The notes under the pieces are model-generated. The model was not told the DNA's origin. It worked only from the letters and a program-made list of their open reading frames with translations, and did no database searches. A DNA stretch of 64,000 nt from Streptomyces aureus (lineage in GTDB: Bacteria > Actinomycetota > Actinomycetes > Streptomycetales > Streptomycetaceae), in NCBI RefSeq assembly GCF_000725495.1, contig NZ_KL647039.1, positions 396,287-460,286 of the forward strand, written 5' to 3'. Shown one piece after another: positions 52,057 through 60,410 of this stretch (position 1 is its first letter; every line of letters begins with the position of its first letter). Position numbers and translations under genes: made by a program.

Positions 52057-52455
52057 ATGCTCAGGTATCTGCCCTTCCTGCTGGTGCTGGGGCTGTGGAT
52101 CTACGCGTTCATCGACTGTCTGAACACGCCGGAGGAGGAGGTCAAGGGCCTGCCGAAGGTGGTCTGGGTCATCATCATCCTGCTGTTCGGCGAGGTGCTG
52201 GTCGGTCCGGTCGCCTGGCTGGTCGCGGGCCGCAACCGCCGGGGGCCCGCGGGCGGCTCCACGCCCGCCGAGTGGCACCGCAACCACCGGACCACGTTCG
52301 TCGCGCCCGACGACAACCCCGAGTTCCTGAAGTCCCTCAAGGCCGAGAACCGCAAGGACGAGGCCCTGCTGAAGGACTGGGAGGAGGACCTGCGCCGCCG
52401 CGAGGAGGAACTGCGCCGCCGCGAGGACCAGAGCAGGTCCGACGAGGACAGCTGA
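52057..52455 (+). CDS. PLDc_N-domain membrane protein
   Basis: 132 residues from ATG 52057, with GGGGGA 13 bp upstream. Two membrane helices: LRYLPFLLVLGLWIYAFIDC and LPKVVWVIIILLFGEVLVGP (Phospholipase-D N-terminal family pattern, W-I-I-x-x-x-x-x-x-G-P). Then a cytoplasmic tail with DDNPEFLKSLKAENR and the coiled coil EEDLRRREEELRRREDQSR. No catalytic domain follows. Divergent from ubiD; convergent with arsR. Confidence 0.88.
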   Translation: MLRYLPFLLVLGLWIYAFIDCLNTPEEEVKGLPKVVWVIIILLFGEVLVGPVAWLVAGRNRRGPAGGSTPAEWHRNHRTTFVAPDDNPEFLKSLKAENRKDEALLKDWEEDLRRREEELRRREDQSRSDEDS

Positions 52456-52498
52456 GTCCTGCGAGGACGGCCGACTCCGCGGAGGACGGCCGAGAACC

Positions 52499-52520
52499 GG
52501 CCGGGGGCGCACCCCCGGCC
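52499..52520 (+). terminator. Terminator of the PLDc_N-domain gene
   Basis: Perfect 9-bp stem GGCCGGGGG (52499-52507) / CCCCCGGCC (52512-52520), 4-nt loop CGCA, 44 bp after the stop. Confidence 0.75.
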
Positions 52521-52594
52521 GTGGCAGGAGCCGTGCCCGCCGCCGGGCCGCGGCTCACAGGGGTGCCGCCCACCGGGACGTCGTAGCGACGCCC

Positions 52595-52619
52595 GGGCCG
52601 TCGGCCGCGCCGACGGCCC
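52595..52619 (-). terminator. Terminator of the arsR-type gene
   Basis: Perfect 11-bp stem GGGCCGTCGGC (52595-52605) / GCCGACGGCCC (52609-52619), 3-nt loop, directly next to the minus-strand stop at 52621. Confidence 0.75.
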
Positions 52620-52620
52620 C

Positions 52621-52962
52621 TCAGATCCCGTCGGCCGGCTCCGCGCGCAGCACCAGGGCGAGAAGGCCCGGGAAGCGGGCGTCGAACTCCGCCCGGCGCA
52701 GCCGGTTGACCCGCTTGGGGCCCGCGTCGCGCTGCTCGACGAGACCTGCGCCGCGCAGCACGGCGAAGTGATGGCTGAGGGCCGCCTTGCCGACGGGCAC
52801 GTCGAATCCGCCGCAGCTGCGGCTCCATTCCGGGGACCCGGCCAGCTCTCTGACGAGCTGGATCCGCACGGGATCGGCGAGGGCCGCGAGGGCGGCGAGC
52901 ACCGGGACGTCGTCGGGATGGGTGTGCTCGGGCGCCGCCCGGTGACTGGTGCGCTCCGCCAC
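52621..52962 (-). CDS. ArsR-family regulator of the adjacent quinone oxidoreductase
   Basis: 113 residues. Winged helix: VLAALAALADPVRIQLVREL, FDVPVGKAALSHHFAVLRGA, GLVEQRDAGPKRVNRLRRAE. It keeps Cys in RSCGGF but no obvious metal motif. Divergent from the oxidoreductase gene with an inverted repeat between them (53013-53060), the classic repressor/target layout. Confidence 0.93.
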   Translation of the reverse strand: MAERTSHRAAPEHTHPDDVPVLAALAALADPVRIQLVRELAGSPEWSRSCGGFDVPVGKAALSHHFAVLRGAGLVEQRDAGPKRVNRLRRAEFDARFPGLLALVLRAEPADGI

Positions 52963-53012
52963 GCCGGCCTCCCTGGTTCCGCGGCCCGCGTTCTCCCGAA
53001 CCGCTTGCCGAG

Positions 53013-53060
53013 TGTTCGATGAAAACCATACACTCCCGAGTGTTCGCTTTTCATTGAACA
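53013..53060. promoter_or_regulatory. ArsR operator: long inverted repeat between divergent genes
   Basis: TGTTCgATGAAAA (53013-53025) and TTTTCATtGAACA (53048-53060) are inverted copies with one mismatch, separated by 22 bp; the left unit is also part of a direct repeat CGAGTGTTCG (around 53009 and 53037). AT-rich in a GC-rich genome, so a good binding site for the ArsR protein. Confidence 0.7.
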
Positions 53061-53107
53061 GTCCGCGGGTGCGGGCCGTCCAGCCGGGCGTCTACCGGAG
53101 GTATGCC

Positions 53108-54094
53108 ATGCGTACGGTCGAATTCCAGGAGTACGGCGGTCCCGAGGTCCTGCGGGTCACCGAGGCGAAGGTCCCCGACCCCGGCCCCGGGCAGGTGAGC
53201 ATCGACGTGGCCTACGTGGGCGTGAACTTCGCCGACCTGCTGGCGAGGTCGGAGGGCTACCGCGTGCCGGGCCTGCCGTTCGTGCCGGGCCTCGAGGTCT
53301 CGGGCCGGATCCGGGCGGTCGGCCCGGACGTCACGGGACTGCGGGCCGGCCAGGAGGTCGCGGCGCTCACGGCGGGCGGGGCGTACGCGGACGTGGTCGT
53401 GGCCGACGCCGCGACCGCCTTCCCGCTGCCGGACGGTGTCGGACTGCGCACGGGCGCCACGCTGCCCACCGTCCTGCCCACCGCGTACGCGCTCCTGCAC
53501 AGCGTGGGCCGGATCCGGCCGGGCGAGACGGTGCTCGTGCAGAGTGCCGCGGGCGGCGTGGGAACGGTGCTGGGGCAGCTGGCCAAGGCGGCCGGGGCCG
53601 GGACGGTGTACGGCGTCGTGTCCAGCGCGGCGAAGGCCGAGTACGCCCTCGGCAACGGCTACGACCAGGTGTTCACGGGTTCCTTCCGGGACGAGGTGCG
53701 CGACGCGACCGACGGCCGCGGGGTGGACCTGGCCCTGGACCCGGTGGGCGGCGAGACCTTCCGGGACACCCTCGCCTCCCTGGCCCGCTTCGGCCGTCTC
53801 GTCGCGTTCGGCAACGCCGGCTCGGAGGAGCCCTGGACGGTGGGACAGAAGGAGCTGAACCCGACCGGCCTCACCGTCTCCGGGTTCTCGATCCTCGGCC
53901 TGGCCGCGGCGGACCCGGCCGCCGTACGGGACCTCGCCGCGAAGGCGTTCGCGACGGTGGCCGACGGCACCGTCACCCTGCCCGTGACGGCGGAGTTCGC
54001 CCTGGAGGACGCCGCCGGGGCGCACGCGCTGATGGGATCGCGCACGAGCACGGGCAAGCTGCTCCTGCGGGTGACCGGCACGCAGGATGCGTGA
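53108..54094 (+). CDS. Zinc-independent MDR quinone oxidoreductase
   Basis: 328 residues from ATG 53108, GGAGGT at 53097-53102. QOR type: RTVEFQEYGGPEVLRVTEAK, VGVNFADLLARSEGYRVPG, LVQSAAGGVGTVLGQLAKAA (NADPH-binding SAAGGVG) and ALDPVGGETFRDTL. No zinc ligands. Probably reduces quinones with NADPH, in response to the stress sensed by ArsR. Confidence 0.92.
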   Translation: MRTVEFQEYGGPEVLRVTEAKVPDPGPGQVSIDVAYVGVNFADLLARSEGYRVPGLPFVPGLEVSGRIRAVGPDVTGLRAGQEVAALTAGGAYADVVVADAATAFPLPDGVGLRTGATLPTVLPTAYALLHSVGRIRPGETVLVQSAAGGVGTVLGQLAKAAGAGTVYGVVSSAAKAEYALGNGYDQVFTGSFRDEVRDATDGRGVDLALDPVGGETFRDTLASLARFGRLVAFGNAGSEEPWTVGQKELNPTGLTVSGFSILGLAAADPAAVRDLAAKAFATVADGTVTLPVTAEFALEDAAGAHALMGSRTSTGKLLLRVTGTQDA

Positions 54095-54341
54095 CACGGG
54101 GGTCGTCACGCGGGGGTCGTGACACGGGAACCGCCCGCCGCACGCGGCCGGTCCACGCGAGCCCTCCGTCGCCGGGGACCGGACTCACGGGGCCGTGACG
54201 CGGCAACCGGCGCCCCCGGGCGACCGGTTCGCGGGAGTCGTGACGCCTGGACCGGCGGCCGCGGGAACCCGCCGCCCCGGATGGCCGGTTCGCTGCGGTC
54301 GTGGCCGTCGCTGTCGGACCCCGGGTCTAGCGTTCACCGCC

Positions 54342-54998
54342 ATGACGACCCGCCTCCACGCCACCCGCGCCTCCTACGACACCGTCGCCGCCGACTACGC
54401 CGAGCTGTTCCGGGACCTGCCGGTCGCGAAGCCGCTGGACACGGCGATGCTGGAGGCGTTCGCCGAACGGGTGCGGGCCGGCGGGGGCGGACCCGTGGCG
54501 GATCTCGGATGCGGTCCCGGGCGGGTGACGGTCCATCTGGAGAAGCTCGGCCTCGACGCGTTCGGGATCGACCTCTCCCCCGGAATGGTCGCGGTGGCCC
54601 GCCGTGCCCATCCTCGTCTGCGGTTCGAGACGGGCACGATGACCGGACTCGACCTGCCGGACGCGGCCCTCGCCGGAGCCCTCGTCTGGTACTCGACCGT
54701 GCACACGCCGATCGACGAACTGCCCGTGATGTTCGCCGAGTTCCGGCGGGTCCTCGCCCCCGGCGGCCATCTGCTCATCGCGTTCAAGGCGGGCGACGGA
54801 CAGGTCCGGCTGGAGCACGCGTACGGCCATGACGTGGACCTCGACGTGCACCGCTTCCCGCCCGAGCGGATCGCCGCGCTCCTGCGGGCGGAGGGCCTGG
54901 ACGAGGTCGCCCGCCTGGTGCGCGAGGCCGACGACGGGGAGAAGACCCCGCAGGCCTTCGTCATGGCCCGCAAGGGCGGTGCCCCCGCGGCCCCGTGA
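54342..54998 (+). CDS. SAM-dependent methyltransferase
   Basis: 218 residues from ATG 54342 (MTTRLHATRASYDTVAADYA). Class I motifs: VADLGCGPGRVTVHLEKLGL (motif I) and FGIDLSPGMVAVARRAHP, then VWYSTVHTPIDELP and FRRVLAPGGHLLIAFKAG. Substrate unknown. In-frame upstream sequence to 54195 lies in a repeat-rich GC region and is not used. Cytosine deaminase gene follows after 82 bp. Confidence 0.9.
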   Translation: MTTRLHATRASYDTVAADYAELFRDLPVAKPLDTAMLEAFAERVRAGGGGPVADLGCGPGRVTVHLEKLGLDAFGIDLSPGMVAVARRAHPRLRFETGTMTGLDLPDAALAGALVWYSTVHTPIDELPVMFAEFRRVLAPGGHLLIAFKAGDGQVRLEHAYGHDVDLDVHRFPPERIAALLRAEGLDEVARLVREADDGEKTPQAFVMARKGGAPAAP

Positions 54999-55080
54999 CG
55001 GCGGCACCCCGCCGGGCACTTCCTCGCGCGGCCCTCGTGTTCCGGCCGCGCGAGCGGGGGCTCCGGGGGACAGTGGAGGC

Positions 55081-55539
55081 ATGGAGCGCATCGATCAGGC
55101 ACAGGCCCGCGCATGGCTCGCGACCGCGCTGGCGGAGGCACGCGCCGGACTCGCCGAGGGCGGCATCCCCATCGGGGCCGCGCTGTACGGCGCGGACGGC
55201 ACCCTGCTCGGCCGGGGCCACAACCGCCGCGTCCAGGACGGCGACCCCTCGGCGCACGGCGAGACGGCCGCCTTCCGCGACGCGGGACGGCAGCGGAGTT
55301 ACCGGGGCACGACCATGGTGACCACCCTGTCGCCGTGCTGGTACTGCAGCGGGCTGGTCCGGCAGTTCGGGATCTCCCGGGTGGTCGTCGGCGAGGCGGC
55401 CACCTTCCACGGCGGCCACGACTGGCTCGCCGCGCACGGGGTGGAGATCGTGCTGCTCGACGACCCCGAGTGCACGGCGCTGATGCGCGACTTCATCGAG
55501 AAGAACCCGGCCCTGTGGAACGAGGACATCGGTGAGTGA
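55081..55539 (+). CDS. Cytosine deaminase, fungal (Fcy1) type
   Basis: 152 residues from ATG 55081. Zinc deaminase: HGE at 59-61 and SPCWYC (C86, C89). The C-terminus EKNPALWNEDIGE resembles the end of yeast Fcy1 (as I remember it, a DWFEDIGE-type end), and TTLSPCWYCSGLVRQFGISR and VVGEAATFHGGHDWL also follow that enzyme. Most bacterial cytosine deaminases are CodA-type amidohydrolases, so this is the less usual class. Converts cytosine to uracil in pyrimidine salvage. Overlaps the next gene by 8 bp. Confidence 0.85.
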   Translation: MERIDQAQARAWLATALAEARAGLAEGGIPIGAALYGADGTLLGRGHNRRVQDGDPSAHGETAAFRDAGRQRSYRGTTMVTTLSPCWYCSGLVRQFGISRVVVGEAATFHGGHDWLAAHGVEIVLLDDPECTALMRDFIEKNPALWNEDIGE

Positions 55540-56533
55540 CGTGACGAACCCTTCCGGCGTCCCCGTGACGCCCCCCTCCGACATCCCCACCGTCGACCTG
55601 GAGCCCTGGCGCTCCGGGGACCGCGACGCCCGCGCCGCGCTCGCCCGCACCGTCGACGACGCCCTGCGCCGGGCCGGCTTCCTGCTCGTCACCGGCCACG
55701 GCGTGGACCCGGAACTGCGCCGCCGGCTGCGCGAGACCGCCCGCTCCTTCTTCGTCCTGCCCGAGCAGGCCAAGCGGCCGTACGCCACCCGGGTCGGCGG
55801 GCGCGGCTGGCTCGGTCCGGGCGCCGAGGCCAACGGCTACGCCGAGGGCACGCGGACCCCGCCGGACCTCAAGGAGTCGCTCACCTTCGCGACCCGTGAA
55901 CCGTTCGCGGACCCGGAGGTGAACGCGGCCTGGTACGCGCCCAACGTCTGGCCCGCCGAGACCCCGGAGCTGCGGGAGCTCACCGAGGAGTACCTGACGG
56001 CGATGGCCGGCCTCGAGCGGCTGCTGCTGGACCTGCTCGGCGGGGCGCTCGGCCTCGAAGGGGACTTCTTCACCCGGCACATGGACCACCCGACGTACGG
56101 CTTCAACATCAATTGGTATCCGGGCACCGAGGTCGTCGGCGAGCCGCGGCCCGGGCAGTTCCGGATCGGGCCGCACACCGACTTCGGCACGGTGACCGTG
56201 CTCGACCGCCAGACCGGCAAGGGCGGGCTCCAGGTGTTCACGGACGCCGGCGGCTGGCGGGACGCGCCCTACGACCCGGCCGCGCTGACCGTCAACATCG
56301 GCGACCTCATGGCCCGTTGGACCGGCGACCGCTGGCGTTCGGGCCGGCACCGGGTGCTCCCGCCGCCGGCCGACGCGCCCGCCGAGGAGCTGATCTCGCT
56401 CGTGTACTTCGGCGAGTGCACCCCGGGAACGCTGGTCGAGTCGGTGCCCGCTCCCGTCGGCCGGGTCGCCCACGAGCCCGTCGACTCCCATGTCTACCTG
56501 CGCCGGAAGCTCGATTCGATCACTATCGGTTGA
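55532..56533 (+). CDS. 2-oxoglutarate/Fe(II) dioxygenase, isopenicillin-N-synthase-like
   Basis: 333 residues. Iron ligands H215-x-D217 (PHTDFG) and H273 (SGRHRV); VNIGDLMARWTGDRW is the usual preceding strand. The C-terminal R-x-S that binds 2-oxoglutarate is not visible in its canonical place (EELISLVYF), so the cosubstrate set is uncertain. DIPTVDLEPWRSG and DALRRAGFLLVTGHGVD are typical N-terminal features. Overlaps the cytosine deaminase gene, so a shared pyrimidine-related role is possible. Confidence 0.88.
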   Translation: MSDVTNPSGVPVTPPSDIPTVDLEPWRSGDRDARAALARTVDDALRRAGFLLVTGHGVDPELRRRLRETARSFFVLPEQAKRPYATRVGGRGWLGPGAEANGYAEGTRTPPDLKESLTFATREPFADPEVNAAWYAPNVWPAETPELRELTEEYLTAMAGLERLLLDLLGGALGLEGDFFTRHMDHPTYGFNINWYPGTEVVGEPRPGQFRIGPHTDFGTVTVLDRQTGKGGLQVFTDAGGWRDAPYDPAALTVNIGDLMARWTGDRWRSGRHRVLPPPADAPAEELISLVYFGECTPGTLVESVPAPVGRVAHEPVDSHVYLRRKLDSITIG

Positions 56534-56665
56534 ACACCGGAACGTTTTCGTGACCGAACGGACGCCGATCGCTCTATCCCGAACCAACTCCCCCTTCTTA
56601 AACTGTTGTTGATACACCTCACAGCAGCACATATGGACCGAACCGCGGACCAAGGGGGAGATGCG

Positions 56666-58774
56666 GTGCACACAGGGCTGCACGGGCGGGGGGCGCTCTT
56701 CGACACCGATCCGCCCGGACTCGCGTCACGACTGGTCGGTCTGCGTCCGTTCCAGCTGCGCGCCACACCCTACGAACACCCCGCGGAGCCGCCCTTCGTG
56801 GTCTTCACGGGCGGCCGGGGGCTGGGCAAGACCGCCGTGCTCCTGGCCCTGCGCGAGGCCTACCGCGGACACACCCCGACCGCCCTCCTCGACGGCGAGG
56901 AACCGCAGTTCGCCGCGCCGCCCGCGGACCGTCCGCCCGAGTCCTGGTCACCGGTGGGACAGGCGCTCACCACGGCCGCCGAACAGCTCGCCGAACCGGT
57001 GAAGGGTGCCGGACGGATCGGGTTCCCGCGGCTGTCGTCGGGGCTGCTGGCGGTGGCGGCGGGCGGCTGGAGCGACCGCGACCTCCCGCGCATCCGGCAG
57101 GAGGCGGAGCGCATCCTGCTGCTCAGCGAGACCGAGAGCTGGCTGTCGGGATTCGCGGGCCGCTGGGTGAGCAAGGTGATCTCCAAGCTCATCGCCTCCA
57201 TGAGCGGCACGGGTCCGGTCGTGGAGCCCATCATCGAGGCCACCCTGGAGGCGTTCACCGAGGGCGTCTCCCCCGCCCACCGCAGACTGCGCAGGGCCGC
57301 CGCCTGGTACCGCGACTACCCGAACGCGGGCGGCAGCCCCAAGCTCGCGCTGATCCTGCTCTCCCGGCACTTCCGGGCGGGCGGAGGCTCCCGAAGACAC
57401 GCCGAGCGCCATCTCGTACGGGCGCTGCTGGCCGACCTGGACGACGCCTACGCGGGCGTCGTCCAGCGTTCGCACCGGCGGGGACGCCCGGTCCTGCTGA
57501 TCGACAACGTCCAGGAACCCGCGGGCCTCGGCATCCTGGAGGCCGTTCTGAGCGACCGCGCCGAGGGAGTCGAGGACCAGGCCGTGTTCTTCACGGCGCT
57601 GCGCGGCCCCGCGCACCCGGCACTGCGCAACGCGGGCCGCCTCGCCCTGCCCGAGACGGCCCGGGCCACCGACTGGCGGCCCGGCACCTCCCCCTCCTCA
57701 CGGGCCCTGCTCGTCACGCTGCCGCCGCTGACCCCGGACGACACCCTGCACCTCATGGACACCGCGTCCGGAGACCTCGCCGGGCCGGTCGCCGTACCGC
57801 CACAGCTGCCGCACGCCACCCACCGGCTGACGGGAGGCAGCCCGCTCGGCATCACCCTGCTGGCCGCCTCGGTCCGGCAGAACCTCCCCGACGGCGCCGA
57901 CTCCCTGGGCGCGCTGCTGACCGCGGACGTGGCCCCGCACGAGGACCGGGCCGGCCGCCCCGCGTACCAGGAGCTCCTCGGCCGGCTCGTCCCCGGCGGC
58001 CGGCTCGACGAGCTGGCCGTGCTGGCCGCGGCCCACGACCGCGACTCGGCGTGCTCGCTGGCCCAGGCCCGGCTGCCCGAGGACTTCGGCACGTCGGGCG
58101 TCCTCGGACTGGAGGAACGGCTCACCGCGGAGGGCTGGACGACGGCGCCGGGACACTTCGTCGGCGATCCCTTCCTGCGCGCGCTCCTGCTGCTGCGGCT
58201 GCACCACGACGACCCCGGCCACGAACGGTGGCAGGCGGTGCACCGCGCCCTCGTCGACCACTACCAGGACCTCGGCGAGAGCGCCGGCGCCGACGGCGGT
58301 CGCTATCGGCTGCACCACGAACTCGCGCTCGGCAAGGCCGACTTCGCGGTGGCCCAGCTGCGCGACACCTTCCCCCTGCACGAGACCCGCGACTGGCTGT
58401 CCGCGCTCCTGTTCATCGCCTCGGCGCCCTACTACCACGCGCACGGCCCGGACGGCCGTGACGTCGAGGGCCGGGACCACCGGGCCTCCGTCGCCCTCGG
58501 CCGCACGGACGCCGCGCACCGGCCGCCCCCGGACGTGGACCCCGTACTGCACCTGCGGGTACGGCGGTTGCTGCACGCCGTGTGGCAGCTGACCGACCCG
58601 CTGGTGCTGCCCGACCCGAGGGTGGCCGAGCGGCTGCGCTTCGAACTGGAACAGCTGTCGAACCTGCGGCCCGCGGGCAACGCCCTGCTGTGGCGGGCCT
58701 CGCGGGACTGGCCCGCGGACGCGCTGGCCGGACGGCCGCTGCGGGTCCCGGACGACGAGGAAGGAGGGCGGTGA
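56666..58774 (+). CDS. STAND-like AAA ATPase, partner of a membrane binding protein
   Basis: 702 residues from GTG 56666, with AGGGGGAG at 56653-56660; earlier TTG/ATG in frame have no such site. Walker A GGRGLGKTA (49-57), Walker B RPVLLIDNV (~274). The rest is Ala/Leu/Arg-rich helical without known repeats, with WYRDYPNAGGSPKLALILL and LRLHHDDPGHERWQAVHRAL. NTPases with this layout resemble STAND sensors. Its stop overlaps the start of the next gene, a periplasmic-binding-type protein with a membrane anchor, so the two probably form one signalling or transport unit. Confidence 0.85.
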   Translation: MHTGLHGRGALFDTDPPGLASRLVGLRPFQLRATPYEHPAEPPFVVFTGGRGLGKTAVLLALREAYRGHTPTALLDGEEPQFAAPPADRPPESWSPVGQALTTAAEQLAEPVKGAGRIGFPRLSSGLLAVAAGGWSDRDLPRIRQEAERILLLSETESWLSGFAGRWVSKVISKLIASMSGTGPVVEPIIEATLEAFTEGVSPAHRRLRRAAAWYRDYPNAGGSPKLALILLSRHFRAGGGSRRHAERHLVRALLADLDDAYAGVVQRSHRRGRPVLLIDNVQEPAGLGILEAVLSDRAEGVEDQAVFFTALRGPAHPALRNAGRLALPETARATDWRPGTSPSSRALLVTLPPLTPDDTLHLMDTASGDLAGPVAVPPQLPHATHRLTGGSPLGITLLAASVRQNLPDGADSLGALLTADVAPHEDRAGRPAYQELLGRLVPGGRLDELAVLAAAHDRDSACSLAQARLPEDFGTSGVLGLEERLTAEGWTTAPGHFVGDPFLRALLLLRLHHDDPGHERWQAVHRALVDHYQDLGESAGADGGRYRLHHELALGKADFAVAQLRDTFPLHETRDWLSALLFIASAPYYHAHGPDGRDVEGRDHRASVALGRTDAAHRPPPDVDPVLHLRVRRLLHAVWQLTDPLVLPDPRVAERLRFELEQLSNLRPAGNALLWRASRDWPADALAGRPLRVPDDEEGGR

Positions 58775-60318
58775 TGGCCCGCTTGTGGGTGTGGCTGCGC
58801 GAGGACATCTGGGAGATTCGTTTCCGCAGGTATGTCGCCCTGACGCTCGCGGCCGCCCTGGTGGGCCTCGGCGCCTGGGGCGGGATGACGGCCGCGCGGG
58901 TGGACCGGTCCTGCGCCCCCGGGGTCGTCCAGCCCGAGGGCGGCGACGAGTGCGTCGGCGTCTCCTGGACGACGTACGCCTTCGGACGCGCGCGGTTCAG
59001 CGCCACCGTCCGGGCGATCAACCGGGAGAACCACCGCCTGGCGCCCGGCAGTTACGTCACCGTCGCACTGCTCGAACCCTTCACCGCGACCGACGCCGAC
59101 AACCTCGCCGACGTCCAGCACGAACTCCAGGGCGCGTATCTGGCGCAGTACCAGGCCAACCACGACACGACCGGACTGAAGCCGAAGATCCGGCTCGTGC
59201 TCGCCAACCCCGGTGCCACCGGCGCCTCCTGGCGGTACACGGTCGACGCGCTGGACCGGATGGCGAAGGGGCCGGACCGGCTGCGCGCGGTGACCGGGGT
59301 CGGGATGAGCACCGACAACAACAGGAAGGCGGTCGCGGAGCTGACCCGGCGGGGCATCCCGGTGATAGGGAGTTCGATCACCGCCGACAGTCTCGCCAAC
59401 GGACAGGACGGCACGGACCCCTTCCCGGGGCTCGCCCGGGTCTCGCCGACCAACACCGACGAGGCACGCGCCCTCGCCTCCTTCGCCAAGGTGTCGGCGG
59501 CCAGCGCCTTCCTCGTCTACGACCGGACCGGCGACCCCTACACCCGCACGCTCCAGACGTCGTTCGAGAAGATGCTGAAGGGCGCCCGCTACGAGGCCCA
59601 GCCCTTCACCCCGCCCGCCGACCGCAGCAAGGAGGGCAGCACCGCCAACGTCTTCGCACAGATCGCCACCATCCTGTGCAACACCCCGAAGACCACGGAC
59701 ACCGTCCTGTTCGCCGGCCGGCACACCCAGTTGCGGCAGTTCATCAACGCGCTCGGCGCCCGGGGCTGCTCGGACCGCCGCTTCACCGTGCTCACCGGCG
59801 ACGAGGGCTCCTACCTCGCGGGCGACAAGGACCTCGACCCCGCCGCGGTGAAGGACCCCCGGCTGACCGTGCGCTACACCTCCCTGGCCCATCCGGACGC
59901 CTGGCTGAAGGACACCGCGCGGACCGGCGGCAGCGCGGCCGACGCGAAGGTGCTGACGCGTCTGCTGGACAGCGCCGTACGGGAGCCGGTCGGCCCGATC
60001 GGCCCGGTCTCCCTCGACGACGGCCAGCTGATCATCGCCTACGACGCGACGCGGCTGGCGGTGCGCGGGATCCGCGGGGCCTCGCCGACCGGGCGGATCC
60101 CCGCGCTCGCGGACGTCGGCCTGCAGTGGCCCCAGGTGAAGGGCGCGCAGCTGCGGGTGAACGGCGCGAGCGGGTGGATCTGTCTGGACGCCCACGGGAA
60201 CCCGTACGACAAGGCCGTGCCCGTCGTGGAACTGACCCACGACAGCCGCGCCCGCTTCGTACGGATCGCCTGGCCGGACGGGAAGCCGCCGGCGGCGCAG
60301 TGTCTGCCCCCGTCCTGA
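58774..60318 (+). CDS. Membrane-anchored periplasmic-binding-type protein
   Basis: 514 residues from ATG 58774 with AAGGAGGG six to twelve bases upstream. Short cytoplasmic N-terminus, one membrane helix (RYVALTLAAALVGLGAWGGM), then an extracellular type 1 periplasmic-binding-protein fold: VRAINRENHRLAPGSYVTVA, GASWRYTVDALDRMAKGPD, AVTGVGMSTDNNRKAV, IPVIGSSITADSLANG, VLFAGRHTQLRQFINALGAR. It resembles Leu/Ile/Val-type substrate-binding proteins but has no ABC permease or ABC ATPase in the cluster, only the STAND-like protein upstream. Confidence 0.85.
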   Translation: MARLWVWLREDIWEIRFRRYVALTLAAALVGLGAWGGMTAARVDRSCAPGVVQPEGGDECVGVSWTTYAFGRARFSATVRAINRENHRLAPGSYVTVALLEPFTATDADNLADVQHELQGAYLAQYQANHDTTGLKPKIRLVLANPGATGASWRYTVDALDRMAKGPDRLRAVTGVGMSTDNNRKAVAELTRRGIPVIGSSITADSLANGQDGTDPFPGLARVSPTNTDEARALASFAKVSAASAFLVYDRTGDPYTRTLQTSFEKMLKGARYEAQPFTPPADRSKEGSTANVFAQIATILCNTPKTTDTVLFAGRHTQLRQFINALGARGCSDRRFTVLTGDEGSYLAGDKDLDPAAVKDPRLTVRYTSLAHPDAWLKDTARTGGSAADAKVLTRLLDSAVREPVGPIGPVSLDDGQLIIAYDATRLAVRGIRGASPTGRIPALADVGLQWPQVKGAQLRVNGASGWICLDAHGNPYDKAVPVVELTHDSRARFVRIAWPDGKPPAAQCLPPS

Positions 60319-60356
60319 CGCGGCGGACACCGGCAGGGGCTCACCGCCCCATGGAA

Positions 60357-60395
60357 AAGGCCGGCCTCCGTGACGGGGTCACGAGGGCCGGCCTT
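60357..60395. terminator. Bidirectional terminator between convergent genes
   Basis: AAGGCCGGCC TCCGTGAC (60357-60374) pairs with GTCACG AGGGCCGGCCTT (60378-60395), two internal mismatches, 3-nt loop. It starts 39 bp after the plus-strand gene and lies 16 bp beyond the resC stop. Confidence 0.8.
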
Positions 60396-60410
60396 GGCGC
60401 GAGAGGGAGG

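Noticed and set aside
54095..54341. Upstream extension of the methyltransferase into repeats
   Set aside because: Begins in degenerate repeats and lacks family similarity before MTTRLHATRASYDT at 54342.
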